This document shows positions 1 to 9,900 of a stretch of DNA of 50,267 nt, one piece after another; position 1 is the first letter of the stretch, and the number at the start of each line of letters is the position of its first letter. The position numbers and the translations under genes were made by a program. The stretch covers positions 1 through 50,267 of the forward strand of contig NZ_BCXA01000053.1 in the NCBI RefSeq assembly GCF_001894865.1, read 5' to 3'. Under the pieces are notes generated by a model. That model worked only from the letters and a program-made list of their open reading frames with translations, was not told where the DNA came from and searched no databases. The DNA comes from Rhodococcus maanshanensis NBRC 100610 (GTDB lineage Bacteria; Actinomycetota; Actinomycetes; Mycobacteriales; Mycobacteriaceae).

Positions 1-371
1 CGCTTCCCGCCGCCGGGAATCCGGTCGGTGAACCGGGCCAGGCGGCCCGCGTCGCGGGCCAGCACCTCGGCGTCGCGCGCGATGATCGCGGCGCTGCCGT
101 CGATTCCCTGCGCGCTCACCGCGATCCGTTCGGCGCTCTCGGCGATCTGCCGGGCGGCGACCAGCAGTTCGGAGAGGTCGTCGAGGGCGGGGCCGAGCCG
201 GTCGATGAGCGCGCCGAGTTGCTGGGCGCGGTCCACGATCGGGGCGAACGCGTCGAAGACGCCGCGGGCTGCGGCGAGGGTCGCCATGAACTGACGTTCC
301 AGTTCGCGGAGTTCACCGAAACCGCGCGTGAGCACACGTTCCGGCAGCAGGAGTGCGCTGGCGATGTTGAT
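1..371 (-). CDS. Coiled-coil protein, 3' end cut by window edge
   Basis: A reading frame on the minus strand stays open to the left window edge. The translation is Ala/Leu/Arg/Glu rich with heptad-like spacing of Leu, Ile and Val through about 120 residues, so it is probably a long helix or coiled coil. I do not recognise a family and see no signal peptide or enzyme motif. It follows the 387-689 gene in the same frame after its TGA, so the two are probably one transcript. The start is odd. A GAGGAG ribosome binding site stands five bases before the codons ATC AAC ATC at 371-363, but no ATG, GTG or TTG lies there; the first standard start is GTG at 335, with a poor binding site. I therefore take ATC at 371 as a tentative start. 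Confidence 0.5.
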   Translation of the reverse strand, partial: MNIASALLLPERVLTRGFGELRELERQFMATLAAARGVFDAFAPIVDRAQQLGALIDRLGPALDDLSELLVAARQIAESAERIAVSAQGIDGSAAIIARDAEVLARDAGRLARFTDRIPGGGK

Positions 372-386
372 GGTGGCTCCTCGCCG

Positions 387-689
387 TCAGCGGATCGCGT
401 CGTAGTCGAAGACCCGGGCGTGCAGGACGACCCTGTTGCGCAGGGCGGAGCGGACCGCGCGGTGCAGTCCGTCCTCGAGATAGATCACGCCGTCCCAGAG
501 CACCGCGTGCGGGAACAGGTCGCCGTAGAAGGTGGAGTCCTCGGACAGCAGGCGATCCAGCTCCAGGACCTTGGTGGTGGTCACGATCTCGTCGAGGCGC
601 ACCTGGCGCGGCGGGATCTTCGACCAGTCGCGGATCGACAGCCCATGGTCCGGGTACGGCTTGCCGTCCCTCACGCCCTTGAAAATCAT
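387..689 (-). CDS. Small conserved protein, Rv2375-like
   Basis: A 100-residue soluble protein starting MIFKGVRDGKPYPDHGLS. It matches my memory of the M. tuberculosis Rv2375 family, which sits beside hrcA there too; members are sometimes labelled VapB-family antitoxin, but I see no partner toxin gene and would not claim a toxin-antitoxin role. Recognisable stretches are LSEDSTFYGDLFPHAV and YLEDGLHRAVRSAL. The ATG at 689 is preferred over an upstream in-frame start at 824, because the extra 45 residues are low-complexity and conservation begins at MIFKG. It is divergent from hrcA and probably cotranscribed with the downstream coiled-coil gene. Confidence 0.7.
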   Translation of the reverse strand: MIFKGVRDGKPYPDHGLSIRDWSKIPPRQVRLDEIVTTTKVLELDRLLSEDSTFYGDLFPHAVLWDGVIYLEDGLHRAVRSALRNRVVLHARVFDYDAIR

Positions 690-889
690 CGGTGTTCCCG
701 TCCCGGTAGTCGGGGGTGCGCGGTCGGCACCTGGCGCCGTTCGCGCACCCCACACAGTAAGGCCTCGCGGGAAGTGCCCGGCAGGGCGATTAGACTGGTA
801 GCCGGTCGCGGGGGTGTGAACCACGCCGACCGTGACGATGGTCTCGCCGGACTTCCGGACGGGGGAGTTGGGTGACGGAGGTGGCCGCA

Positions 890-1924
890 GTGTCGAGTAC
901 CGATGAACGACGCTTCGAGGTGCTGCGCGCGATCGTCGCCGACTACGTCGCCACCCAGGAACCGATCGGCTCGAAGGCCCTCGTCGAACGCCACAACCTG
1001 GGCGTATCCAGCGCCACCGTGCGCAACGACATGGCCGTGCTCGAGGCCGAGGGCTACATCGCCCAGCCGCACACCAGTTCGGGCCGGGTGCCGACGGACA
1101 AGGGCTACCGGCAGTTCGTGGACCGGATCGCCGACGTCAAGCCGCTCTCGCCCGCCGAGCGCCGCGCCATCCTGGAGTTCCTCGAATCCGGCGTGGACCT
1201 GGACGACGTGCTCCGCCGAGGGGTGCGGCTGCTCGCCCAGCTGACCCGGCAGGTCGCGGTCGTGCAGTACCCGACGCTCTCGTCCTCCTCGGTCCGCCAC
1301 CTCGAGGTGGTCGCGCTGACCCCGGCCCGGCTGCTGCTGGTGCTCATCACCGACTCCGGCCGCGTGGACCAGCGCATCGTCGAACTGGGCGACGTGATCG
1401 ACGACGAGAGCCTGTCCCGGCTACGGGACCTGCTCGGTGGCGCGCTGGAGGGCAAGCGCCTGGCCGCCGCGTCGATCGCCGTCTCGGAGCTCGCCGCCGA
1501 CGCCCCCGACCACCTGCGCGACGCCGTGGTCCGCTCGGCGACGGTGCTGATCGAGACCCTCGTCGAGCATCCCGAGGAGCGGCTGGTGCTGGGCGGCACC
1601 GCGAACCTGACCCGCAACGCGGCCGACTTCACCGGATTCCCCGGTTCCCTGCGGTCTGTCCTCGAGGCGCTCGAGGAGCAGGTAATCGTGCTCAAGCTGC
1701 TCGCCGCCACCGGCGACGCGGGCAAGGTGACAGTCCGGATCGGCGAAGAGACCCAAATGGAGCAGATCCGCGGGACCTCGGTGATCACCACCGGATACGG
1801 CGCGGGCGGCAACGTCTTCGGCGGCATGGGGGTGCTCGGACCCACCCGGATGGACTACCCGGGAACAATCGCATCGGTCGCCGCCGTTGCGAGGTATATC
1901 GGCGAGGTGCTCGCCGAGCGCTGA
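890..1924 (+). CDS. hrcA: Heat-inducible transcription repressor HrcA
   Basis: HrcA represses chaperone operons by binding CIRCE operators; its folding depends on GroEL, which links repression to chaperone load. The 344-residue protein has an N-terminal winged helix (about residues 1-75, with [20 protein letters not shown] and [15 protein letters not shown]) and ends in the family signature [18 protein letters not shown]. The GTG at 890 gives the usual start [12 protein letters not shown] and has GGAGG eight bases upstream; an in-frame GTG at 872 is the alternative. It is followed 79 bases later by dnaJ, the classical order. I see no CIRCE inverted repeat (TTAGCACTC-type) in front of it, so autoregulation is not evident here. 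Confidence 0.95.
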   Translation: MSSTDERRFEVLRAIVADYVATQEPIGSKALVERHNLGVSSATVRNDMAVLEAEGYIAQPHTSSGRVPTDKGYRQFVDRIADVKPLSPAERRAILEFLESGVDLDDVLRRGVRLLAQLTRQVAVVQYPTLSSSSVRHLEVVALTPARLLLVLITDSGRVDQRIVELGDVIDDESLSRLRDLLGGALEGKRLAAASIAVSELAADAPDHLRDAVVRSATVLIETLVEHPEERLVLGGTANLTRNAADFTGFPGSLRSVLEALEEQVIVLKLLAATGDAGKVTVRIGEETQMEQIRGTSVITTGYGAGGNVFGGMGVLGPTRMDYPGTIASVAAVARYIGEVLAER

Positions 1925-2003
1925 CGCGCGTGCGCGGCCGGCCCGCGAGCAGGACTTTCACTGACAGCTGGAACTGATCGACAACGAGGACGAGAGACTT
2001 AAC

Positions 2004-3155
2004 GTGGCACGGGATTACTACGGACTTCTGGGCGTCAGCACCAAGGCGACCGATCAGGAGATCAAGCGGGCGTACCGCAAGCTCGCCAGGGAGCTGCATC
2101 CCGACGTCAACCCCGACGAGGCGGCGCAGGCCCGATTCAAGGACATCTCGACCGCGTACGAGGTGCTCTCCGACCCTGAGAAGCGACGCATCGTCGACCT
2201 CGGCGGCGACCCGCTGTCCCAGGGCGGCGGGGGCGGCGCCGGATTCGGTGGTGCCGGCTTCGGCGGCGGACTCGGCGACGTGTTCGAGGCCTTCTTCGGC
2301 GGCGGCGGACAGACCAGCCGCGGACCGCGCGGCCGCGTCCAGCCCGGCGCCGACTCGCTGCTGCGGACCAAGCTGACCCTCGAGGAGTGCGCCACCGGCG
2401 TCACCAAGCACATCACGGTGGACACCGCGATCCTGTGCGACGCGTGCACCGGCTCCGGCACCAACGGCGACTCCAAGCCCGTGACCTGTGAGACCTGCCG
2501 CGGCGCGGGCGAGGTGCAGTCCGTCCAGCGCTCGTTCCTCGGCCAGGTGATGACCTCCCGTCCGTGCCCGACCTGTCGCGGCGCGGGCGAGACGATCCCG
2601 GATCCCTGCCACAAGTGCGGCGGCGACGGCCGGGTGCGCGCCCGCCGCGACATCGCGGTGAAGGTCCCGGTCGGCGTGAGCGGCGGCATGCGGATCCGGC
2701 TGGCCGCCCAGGGCGAGGTCGGCCCCGGCGGCGGCCACGCAGGCGATCTGTACGTCGAGATCATCGAGCAGCAGCACGACGTGTTCGTCCGCGACGGCGA
2801 CGACCTGCACTGCACGGTTCGCGTCCCGATGGTCGACGCGGCGCTCGGCACCACCGTCACCGTCAACACGATCATCGACGGCCCGACGGAGATCACCGTC
2901 CCCCCGGGCACCCAGCCGGGCAAGGTCGAGTCGGTCCGCGGGCACGGCATGCCGAAGCTGCGTTCCGGGGTGCGCGGCGACCTGCACGCGCACCTGGAGG
3001 TCGTGGTCCCCTCGCGCCTCGACAGCAAGCAGGCCGCGGCGCTGAGCGCGTTCAAGGACCTGCGCGACAAGGACCAGGCCGAGGTCGTCACCACCGCCTC
3101 GCAGCACAACGGCGGACTGTTCTCCCGCCTGCGCGACGCGTTCAGCGGTCGCTGA
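2004..3155 (+). CDS. dnaJ: Chaperone protein DnaJ (second copy type, DnaJ2)
   Basis: Cochaperone that stimulates DnaK ATPase and delivers unfolded clients. The 383 residues show a J domain with HPD at 32-34, a Gly/Phe-rich linker (about 74-102), four CxxCxGxG zinc motifs beginning at Cys145 ([32 protein letters not shown]) and a C-terminal client-binding region. All zinc cysteines are present. It lies just after hrcA, as for DnaJ2 in mycobacteria, so it is likely the copy outside the dnaK operon. The start is GTG; the binding site is only a weak GAGAG. Confidence 0.95.
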   Translation: MARDYYGLLGVSTKATDQEIKRAYRKLARELHPDVNPDEAAQARFKDISTAYEVLSDPEKRRIVDLGGDPLSQGGGGGAGFGGAGFGGGLGDVFEAFFGGGGQTSRGPRGRVQPGADSLLRTKLTLEECATGVTKHITVDTAILCDACTGSGTNGDSKPVTCETCRGAGEVQSVQRSFLGQVMTSRPCPTCRGAGETIPDPCHKCGGDGRVRARRDIAVKVPVGVSGGMRIRLAAQGEVGPGGGHAGDLYVEIIEQQHDVFVRDGDDLHCTVRVPMVDAALGTTVTVNTIIDGPTEITVPPGTQPGKVESVRGHGMPKLRSGVRGDLHAHLEVVVPSRLDSKQAAALSAFKDLRDKDQAEVVTTASQHNGGLFSRLRDAFSGR

Positions 3156-3173
3156 CGGGTCCGGCGAACGATC

Positions 3174-3935
3174 ATGGCCGCGACGGTGTTCTATCTGGAC
3201 CCGCTGCCCGAGGTCGGCGCGGTCGCCGTGCTCGACGGCAAGGAGGGCAGGCACGCCGCAACGGTGCGCCGGATCCGGGTCGGTGAGCGGCTGGTGCTCT
3301 CCGACGGCCGGGGTGCCGTCGCGGACGCGGTGGTCGTGGAGGTCGGCAAGGACCGTCTCGACCTGGAGGTCACCGCCCGCGACACCGTCCCGGCGGCCGT
3401 CCCGGCGGTGACGCTGGTGCAGGCACTGCCGAAGGCGGAGCGCTCCGAGCTGGCGGTCGAGCTGGCCACCGAGGCCGGGATCGACGCGATCGTGCCCTGG
3501 CAGTCCGCGCGGTGCGTGGCCCGCTGGGAGGGGCCGAAGGCCGACAAGGGCGTGGCGAAGTGGCGCGCGGTGGCGGCGGCTGCCGCGAAACAGTCACGGC
3601 GAGCACATATTCCGGAGGTCCTCGACCTGCACCGCACGCCCGCGGTTGTCGAGCGGGTGGCGCGGTCGGTGGCCGATGGTGGTGTGGTCGCGGTGCTGCA
3701 CGAGTCGGCCACGACGGCGCTGGCGGAGCTGCCGCTGTCCCAGGCAGCCGAGGTGCTGCTGGTGGTCGGGCCCGAGGGCGGCCTGGACGACGCGGAGGTC
3801 GACGCGCTGACCGCGGCGGGGGCGGTCGCGGTGCGGCTCGGTCCCACGGTGCTGCGGACCTCCACGGCCGGCGCGGTGGCGCTCGGCGCGATCGGCGTGC
3901 TGACCGGCCGCTGGTCCGCGCGGCCCCCGCAGTAG
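3174..3935 (+). CDS. rsmE: 16S rRNA (uracil1498-N3)-methyltransferase RsmE
   Basis: RsmE methylates N3 of U1498 in the small-subunit decoding region, using S-adenosylmethionine. The 253-residue product has the N-terminal PUA-like part ([18 protein letters not shown]) and the C-terminal SPOUT/trefoil-knot part with [16 protein letters not shown] and [16 protein letters not shown], which form the cofactor pocket. It follows dnaJ by 18 bases and is probably in the hrcA operon, the order known from M. tuberculosis (Rv2374c to Rv2372c). Confidence 0.93.
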   Translation: MAATVFYLDPLPEVGAVAVLDGKEGRHAATVRRIRVGERLVLSDGRGAVADAVVVEVGKDRLDLEVTARDTVPAAVPAVTLVQALPKAERSELAVELATEAGIDAIVPWQSARCVARWEGPKADKGVAKWRAVAAAAAKQSRRAHIPEVLDLHRTPAVVERVARSVADGGVVAVLHESATTALAELPLSQAAEVLLVVGPEGGLDDAEVDALTAAGAVAVRLGPTVLRTSTAGAVALGAIGVLTGRWSARPPQ

Positions 3936-3940
3936 CCGCC

Positions 3941-4714
3941 GTGCCCCGCCAACGCGTCGACTACGGACCCGAGCCGCAGCAGTTCGGGCACCTGTACCTG
4001 CCCGCCGCCCCGGTCGCCGAGCCGGTGCCGGTGGTGATGCTCGTCCACGGCGGCTATTGGAGCGCCGACTTCCACCTCAACCTGGCGACCTCCCTCGCCA
4101 TCGAATTGGCCCGGCTCGGCGTGGCGTCGTGGAACGTCGAGTACCGCCGGGTCGGCGCGGGCGGCGGCTGGGAGCAGACCAGTGCCGACATGGAGGCCGC
4201 GCTGGCCGCGGTCGGCGGCGTGCTGCCCGCGCTGTCACCGATCCCGCTGGACCTGGCCAACGTCAGGATCGTCGGTCACTCCGCGGGCGCGCAGCTGGCG
4301 TTGTGGGTTGCCGGGCAACGGGATTCCCCGGTTCGCCCCGAGCGGGTCGTCGCGCAGGCGGGCGCGATGGACCTGGCGGCACGCGCGGCCGGTCGCACGG
4401 CCGGGGCCGCCTTGACGGCGTTCTTCGGCGCGCGATTCGAGGACGCGCCGCAGCTCTATCGCGACGCCTCACCGGTCTATCGGGTCCCGATCGGCGTCCC
4501 GGTGGTCTGCATCCACGGCGCGGAGGACATCCAGGTTCCGGCCGCCGCCAGCCGCGCGTACCGGGACGCCGCGGCGGCGGCCGGGGACACGGTGGCGTTC
4601 TGGGAGGTGCCGGGCGAGGGGCACAACGACTTCCTCTCCCGCGGTTCCCGCAGCTGGGATCTGACCGTGCGGGCGCTGCTCGACGACGATCCGTGGTCGA
4701 CGCCGCCGGCGTGA
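3941..4714 (+). CDS. Alpha/beta hydrolase (esterase, kynurenine-formamidase-like fold)
   Basis: A 257-residue alpha/beta hydrolase. The oxyanion-hole motif is HGGYW near residue 31, the nucleophile elbow is GHSAGA near 112, and the C-terminal part supplies an acid (GAEDIQVP) and a His (GEGHNDFL). This pattern fits BD-FAE/kynurenine-formamidase-like esterases; the substrate is unknown. The frame stays open upstream through rsmE, but that part is a shadow. GTG at 3941, five bases after the rsmE stop, gives the natural N-terminus VPRQRVDYGPEPQQ, so the gene is probably cotranscribed with rsmE. It ends one base from the convergent lactonase gene. Confidence 0.85.
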   Translation: MPRQRVDYGPEPQQFGHLYLPAAPVAEPVPVVMLVHGGYWSADFHLNLATSLAIELARLGVASWNVEYRRVGAGGGWEQTSADMEAALAAVGGVLPALSPIPLDLANVRIVGHSAGAQLALWVAGQRDSPVRPERVVAQAGAMDLAARAAGRTAGAALTAFFGARFEDAPQLYRDASPVYRVPIGVPVVCIHGAEDIQVPAAASRAYRDAAAAAGDTVAFWEVPGEGHNDFLSRGSRSWDLTVRALLDDDPWSTPPA

Positions 4715-4715
4715 A

Positions 4716-5588
4716 TCAGGCCCCCGGACCGGGCCACCCGGCCCCCGGCGCCGGCGCGGACGTGCTGATCACGGTGCCCTCCCACGCCGCGTGCTCCATC
4801 AGACGCTCGACTCCCGGCCACCGCGCGGCGACGACGAAGAGGGTGTCGCCGTCGGCCCCGCCGAGCGCGCAGGCGAAGGCGCCGCGGTCGAGCTGCACCC
4901 GATCGGTGACCTGACCGCCCTCCGTGACGCGCACGCAGCACCGGTCGCCGACGTCGGCGTACCAGGCGGCGCCCTCGGCGTCGAGGCAGATGCCGTCGGG
5001 TGAGTGGTCGCCGACGTCGGCCCAGAGGCGCCGGTTCGTCAGCGACCCGTCGTCAGCGATCTCGAAGGCGGTGAGCCGGTGACGGTAGGACTCGGCGACG
5101 ACGAGCGTGGCATTGTCGGCGGTGACGGCCATCCCGTTCGGGAAGGCCAGGTCCTCGGCGACCATGCGTGCTCGTCCGTCCGCGGTGATCAGTGCCACGA
5201 ATCCGGGTGCGGTCCCGGTCGCGGGCGGCCCGTCGGCGAAGTCGAAGTTGATGTTGTTGACGTAGGTGTTTCCCCGGCCGTCGACGACGATGTCGTTGCT
5301 GCCGTAGGGCGACAGCGCCGACAGGTCCGCGTAGCGCGTGAGGGTCCGGTCGGGAGACAGGAGCAGCAGCGCCTGCTCGGGGCCCGAGGCGAGCACCGGT
5401 GTCCCGTCGGGCAGGAAGTCGAAGCACAGCGGCAACGACCGGTGCTCGACCACGGCCTCGATCCGGCCGTCCTGGTCGATCGCGTGGATCACCCCGGCCG
5501 TCCAGTCCGCGAACCACAATCGGCCGTCGTGCCACCGTGGGGATTCGAGCTGGCCGAAACCGCTCGCCAATGTCTGCATCACCCGCAT
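4716..5588 (-). CDS. SMP-30/gluconolactonase-family protein
   Basis: A 290-residue six-bladed beta-propeller of the SMP-30/gluconolactonase/LRE-like type. Seen in the sequence are ESPRWHDGRLWFADW near the N-terminus, SNDIVVDGRGNTYVNN in the middle and SPDGICLDAEGAAWYADV later, which carry the metal-binding Glu, Asn and Asp of the family. Likely a lactonase or related sugar-acid hydrolase; the substrate cannot be read from sequence. The ATG at 5588 has GGGAGG upstream. It lies 85 bases downstream of the MFS pump on the same strand and may share its transcript. Confidence 0.85.
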   Translation of the reverse strand: MRVMQTLASGFGQLESPRWHDGRLWFADWTAGVIHAIDQDGRIEAVVEHRSLPLCFDFLPDGTPVLASGPEQALLLLSPDRTLTRYADLSALSPYGSNDIVVDGRGNTYVNNINFDFADGPPATGTAPGFVALITADGRARMVAEDLAFPNGMAVTADNATLVVAESYRHRLTAFEIADDGSLTNRRLWADVGDHSPDGICLDAEGAAWYADVGDRCCVRVTEGGQVTDRVQLDRGAFACALGGADGDTLFVVAARWPGVERLMEHAAWEGTVISTSAPAPGAGWPGPGA

Positions 5589-5673
5589 GATCCGCCTCCC
5601 GTTGTGTTCCCTGGGGAGGTAGACCCCTCGGCGGGGCGAAACTCATCGGTCCGAGGTCCGCCCGCGCCGCCGG

Positions 5674-7260
5674 CTACGGTCGGTCGGTCGACCTGCCCGG
5701 CAGGATCACCGCCACCAGCACCGCGCCGATGGCGAGCGCGAGCCCACCGGCCAGGCTCGCGCTCACGATCGCGTCCGCGAACGAGGTGGAGGCCGCCTGG
5801 AGGAGCGGCTGCGCGTACGAGGCCGACAGCGGATTGGTCGCCAGCTCCTGCGCGACGAGCGCCGCGCCGCCGACGGACTCCCGCGAGACCTCCATCGCGT
5901 AGTCGGCCTTGGCGGCGAGTTCCCCGCCGAGCTGGGGGAGCGGTGCGCCGTCGATGAAGCCGGCGATCGAGTCCTTGTAGGTCGCGGCCAGGACGGAGCC
6001 GAGGATGGCGATGCCGAGCGAACCGCCCAGCTCGATGGCGGTGTCGTTGAGGCCGCCCGCGGCGCCGAGGTCGCTGTCGGGGAAGCTGCCCATGATCGCG
6101 TCGGTGGCGGGCGGCTCGCTCAGGCCGATGCCGACGCCGAGCAGGATCAGTGGCACCAGGAAGTCGAGGTAGCCCGAGCCGCCGTCGACCCGCGTCAGCA
6201 GCAGCACGCCCGCCGCCGCGAGGACCATGCCGGCCACGATCGCGCCGCGGACCCCGATGCGCGGGGTGATCCGGCCGCTGACGACCGCACCCGCCGACAC
6301 CGCCGCCGCCAGGGGCAGCAACCGGACACCGGTCTCGAGCGGGCCGTACCCGAGCACGAACTGGAACTCCTGCGCGACGAAGTAGATGGCGCCGAACGCG
6401 GACAGGAACAGCAGCAGCACCGCGAGGGTGGAGCCGCCGACGGCGCGCTCGCCGAGCTTGCGCACGTTCAGCAGCGGCTGCGGGTGCCGGAGCTCCCAGG
6501 CGACGAACGCCGCGAGCCCGACCAGTGCCGTCGCGGCACCGACGAGCGGGCCTGCGCCCCAACCGAAGTGGAAGCCGTTGATGATCGCGTAGACGAGCGC
6601 CCCGATCGCGACCACCGACAGCAGACCACCGATCCAGTCGATGCGGCCGAGGCCCTCCGCCCGCGACGGCGGCACGAGGATCACGGCGGCGACGGCCGCG
6701 ACCGCGGCGATGGGGACGTTGATCAGGAAGGTCGCGTTCCAGGAGTGGCTCTCGAGGATCCAGCCCGCCAGCAGCGGCCCGAACGCGATGGCCAGCCCGG
6801 AGGTGGCCGCCCACGCGGCGATCGCGCGGGAGCGCTCGGTCTTGGGGAAGGTCGCGACGAGCAGCGACAGCGTCGCGGGCATGATGATCGCCGCGCCGAT
6901 GCCCATGATCATCCGGGCGGCGATCACCGCGTTCGTCGTGTCCGCGAGGCTGCCGAACACCGCGCCGCCGCCGAACACCAGCAGGCCGGTGAGCAGCGCG
7001 CCGCGGCGGCTGTACTTGTCGCCGATCACGCCTGCCAGCAGCATCAGCGCCGCGTAGGGCACGGTGTAGCCGTCGATCACCCACTGCAGCTGGGCGCTGG
7101 TCAGGGCGAGGTCCCTGGTCATGTCCGGCGCCGCCACGATGAGCGCGGTGTTCGCCATCACCACGATCAGGAGGCTCAGGCACAGCACGCCGAGCGCGGC
7201 CCAGCGCCAGCGGTAGGGCTGCTCCATCCGGGAGACCGGTTTGGTCGCGAGTGTGGTCAT
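5674..7260 (-). CDS. MFS drug efflux transporter, DHA2 (EmrB/QacA) family, 14 TM
   Basis: A proton-driven multidrug exporter of the inner membrane. The 528 residues contain about 14 hydrophobic segments, starting with LGVLCLSLLIVVMANTALIV. Motif A-like GVIGDKYSRRGALL follows TM2, and a motif C-like stretch is near TM5 (AWAATSGLAIAFGPLLAGWILE), typical of drug:proton antiporters. It is divergent from a TetR gene, with two perfect palindromes in the shared promoter, which points to repression by that TetR and induction by a ligand. The substrate is unknown. Confidence 0.9.
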   Translation of the reverse strand: MTTLATKPVSRMEQPYRWRWAALGVLCLSLLIVVMANTALIVAAPDMTRDLALTSAQLQWVIDGYTVPYAALMLLAGVIGDKYSRRGALLTGLLVFGGGAVFGSLADTTNAVIAARMIMGIGAAIIMPATLSLLVATFPKTERSRAIAAWAATSGLAIAFGPLLAGWILESHSWNATFLINVPIAAVAAVAAVILVPPSRAEGLGRIDWIGGLLSVVAIGALVYAIINGFHFGWGAGPLVGAATALVGLAAFVAWELRHPQPLLNVRKLGERAVGGSTLAVLLLFLSAFGAIYFVAQEFQFVLGYGPLETGVRLLPLAAAVSAGAVVSGRITPRIGVRGAIVAGMVLAAAGVLLLTRVDGGSGYLDFLVPLILLGVGIGLSEPPATDAIMGSFPDSDLGAAGGLNDTAIELGGSLGIAILGSVLAATYKDSIAGFIDGAPLPQLGGELAAKADYAMEVSRESVGGAALVAQELATNPLSASYAQPLLQAASTSFADAIVSASLAGGLALAIGAVLVAVILPGRSTDRP

Positions 7261-7307
7261 CGTCGGCGCTCCGTTCGGCGGCGGTCCGGTGAGGTTCCGG
7301 GCCTATC

Positions 7308-7323
7308 TGCACATTGATGTGCA
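7308..7323. promoter_or_regulatory. TetR operator 1 (palindrome) in efflux-pump promoter
   Basis: Perfect inverted repeat TGCACAT-TG-ATGTGCA, 48 bases upstream of the pump start. It shares the core TGCAC/GTGCA with operator 2; the centres are 27 bp apart. The obvious reader is the divergent TetR protein. Confidence 0.7.
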
Positions 7324-7333
7324 AGTTAATAGC

Positions 7334-7351
7334 TTGCACAGTGCTGTGCAA
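7334..7351. promoter_or_regulatory. TetR operator 2 (palindrome) in regulator promoter
   Basis: Perfect 18-bp inverted repeat TTGCACAG-TG-CTGTGCAA with the same two-base TG spacer as operator 1. It lies nearer the tetR gene, so two dimers could control both directions. Confidence 0.7.
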
Positions 7352-7387
7352 CTATGCTTGACGCAGATCACATCGGGCGGCGAGAGG

Positions 7388-8065
7388 GTGGATGCGACGG
7401 TGGCGGAGCCGGTGAGGCGTCGGCGCAGCGAGGCGCGGGCCAATCGGACGCGCATCATCGACGCCGCGATCGGCGCCTTCGCCGCCGATCCGGATGCGAG
7501 CATGGACGACGTCGCCCGCGCGGCAGGGGTGGTCCGCCGCACGGTCTACGCGCATTTCCCCAGCCGGGAGGCGCTCGTCGAGGGCATCGCGGACGAGGCG
7601 TCGGCCGCGCTGGTTGCGTCGTTCGGTGCGGACATCCCGCGGCCGGAACGTCCCGACCTCGCGCTCGCCGTGCTCGCGCTGCTGACCTGGCCGGTCGGCG
7701 ACCGGTTTCGGATGCTGCTGACCTTCGCGCGCAAGGAGCTCGGCGAGCAGCGGATGCTCGACCTGATGGAACCGGCGCGGGCGCCGACCATCGCCCTCGT
7801 CGAGCAGGGCCAGCGCGACGGGCTCTTCTCGTCGTACCTGCCGGCCGGGCTCCTGGTCGCGATGACCGAGGCCGTCACGATGACCCTGCTCGACCAGGCC
7901 AACAAGGGCGGCATCCGCGATTCCGGGGAGTCGTTCGGGGTCACCTCGCTTGTGCTGCTCGGGGTCCCGCCCGAGCGGGCGGCGGCGGTTGTCGAGGAGG
8001 CATGGGCGTGGATCCGCGACAGCGCAGGCCCTTCGGTGTCCACGGCTGGCCCTGACCGGCGGTAA
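7388..8065 (+). CDS. TetR/AcrR-family transcriptional regulator of the efflux pump
   Basis: A TetR-type repressor of about 225 residues. The N-terminal helix-turn-helix is clear (RTRIIDAAIGAFAADPD, then DDVARAAGVVRRTVYAHFPSRE); the ligand-binding C-terminus is hydrophobic and variable as usual. It is divergent from the DHA2 pump and reads two palindromes in between (7308-7323, 7334-7351). The start is uncertain: GTG at 7388 (MDATVAEPV) or GTG at 7400 (MAEPVRRRR); both follow a purine-rich stretch at about 7378-7387. An earlier in-frame start would run back through the palindromes and is unlikely. Confidence 0.88.
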   Translation: MDATVAEPVRRRRSEARANRTRIIDAAIGAFAADPDASMDDVARAAGVVRRTVYAHFPSREALVEGIADEASAALVASFGADIPRPERPDLALAVLALLTWPVGDRFRMLLTFARKELGEQRMLDLMEPARAPTIALVEQGQRDGLFSSYLPAGLLVAMTEAVTMTLLDQANKGGIRDSGESFGVTSLVLLGVPPERAAAVVEEAWAWIRDSAGPSVSTAGPDRR

Positions 8066-8164
8066 TCGTGTGGGCGGCGCGAACGACCCGCGATAGACTT
8101 CGAGGTATCAGGGCGGCCCGAGCCGTCGGGACACGGAACCAGGAAAGTAGGCCATAGCTACCAC

Positions 8165-9286
<1,122 letters not shown>

Positions 9287-9357
9287 CGGTCAGCCCACGT
9301 GAGCCACACCGCCCCCGCCCATCACCGCCGCAGGCGGCCCCGAGGAGAACGACTGTC

Positions 9358-9900
9358 ATGAGTATTGAGGTATCCAACGAGTCCGGGATCGACGTTTCCG
9401 AGGGCGAGCTGATCAGCGTCGCGCGGTTCGTCATCGGCCGGATGGACGTGCACCCGGCGGCCGAGCTGTCGATGGTGCTCGTCGACCTCGACACGATGGC
9501 CGACCTGCACATGCGGTGGATGGACCTGCCCGGCCCGACCGACGTGATGTCCTTCCCGATGGACGAGCTCGAGCCCGGCGGGCGGCCCGACGCCCCCGAA
9601 CCCGGACCGGCGATGCTCGGCGACATCGTGCTGTGCCCCGCGTTCGCCGCCGACCAGGCCGCCAAGGCGGGCCATTCCACCGCGCACGAGCTGGCGCTGC
9701 TCACCGTGCACGGTGTGCTGCACCTGCTCGGCTACGACCACGCCGAGCCGGAGGAGGAGAAGGAGATGTTCGCGCTGCAGAACAGCCTGCTCGCCGACTG
9801 GTACGACGAGCTGCGCATTGCCGAGCGAGAGGCGGAGCTGGCCGCCCGTGACCGCAGGCTGCTGGGCAAGACCGGGTTCTTCGACGGCCCCGAGCAGTGA
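9358..9900 (+). CDS. ybeY: Endoribonuclease YbeY (rRNA maturation)
   Basis: Zinc-dependent single-strand endoribonuclease that helps mature the 16S rRNA 3' end and in ribosome quality control. The 180-residue protein carries the defining metal motif [11 protein letters not shown] (HxxxHxxxxxH) and the upstream conserved [10 protein letters not shown]. It sits between phoH and a CorC-type gene and overlaps the latter by four bases (GTGA), a strong sign of cotranscription and coupled translation. Confidence 0.96.
   Translation: MSIEVSNESGIDVSEGELISVARFVIGRMDVHPAAELSMVLVDLDTMADLHMRWMDLPGPTDVMSFPMDELEPGGRPDAPEPGPAMLGDIVLCPAFAADQAAKAGHSTAHELALLTVHGVLHLLGYDHAEPEEEKEMFALQNSLLADWYDELRIAEREAELAARDRRLLGKTGFFDGPEQ

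Noticed and set aside
387-689. Toxin-antitoxin system
   Set aside because: The family is sometimes labelled VapB, but no toxin gene (PIN or other) lies beside it.
690-889. CIRCE or HAIR element before hrcA
   Set aside because: I looked for TTAGCACTC-type and HspR-type inverted repeats and found none.
1785-3254. 489-codon open frame on the minus strand
   Set aside because: It is antisense to dnaJ and low-complexity; an effect of G/C-rich codon bias.
3512-4714. A longer version of the esterase gene fused through rsmE
   Set aside because: The upstream part is the out-of-frame shadow of rsmE; a proper GTG start lies after the rsmE stop.
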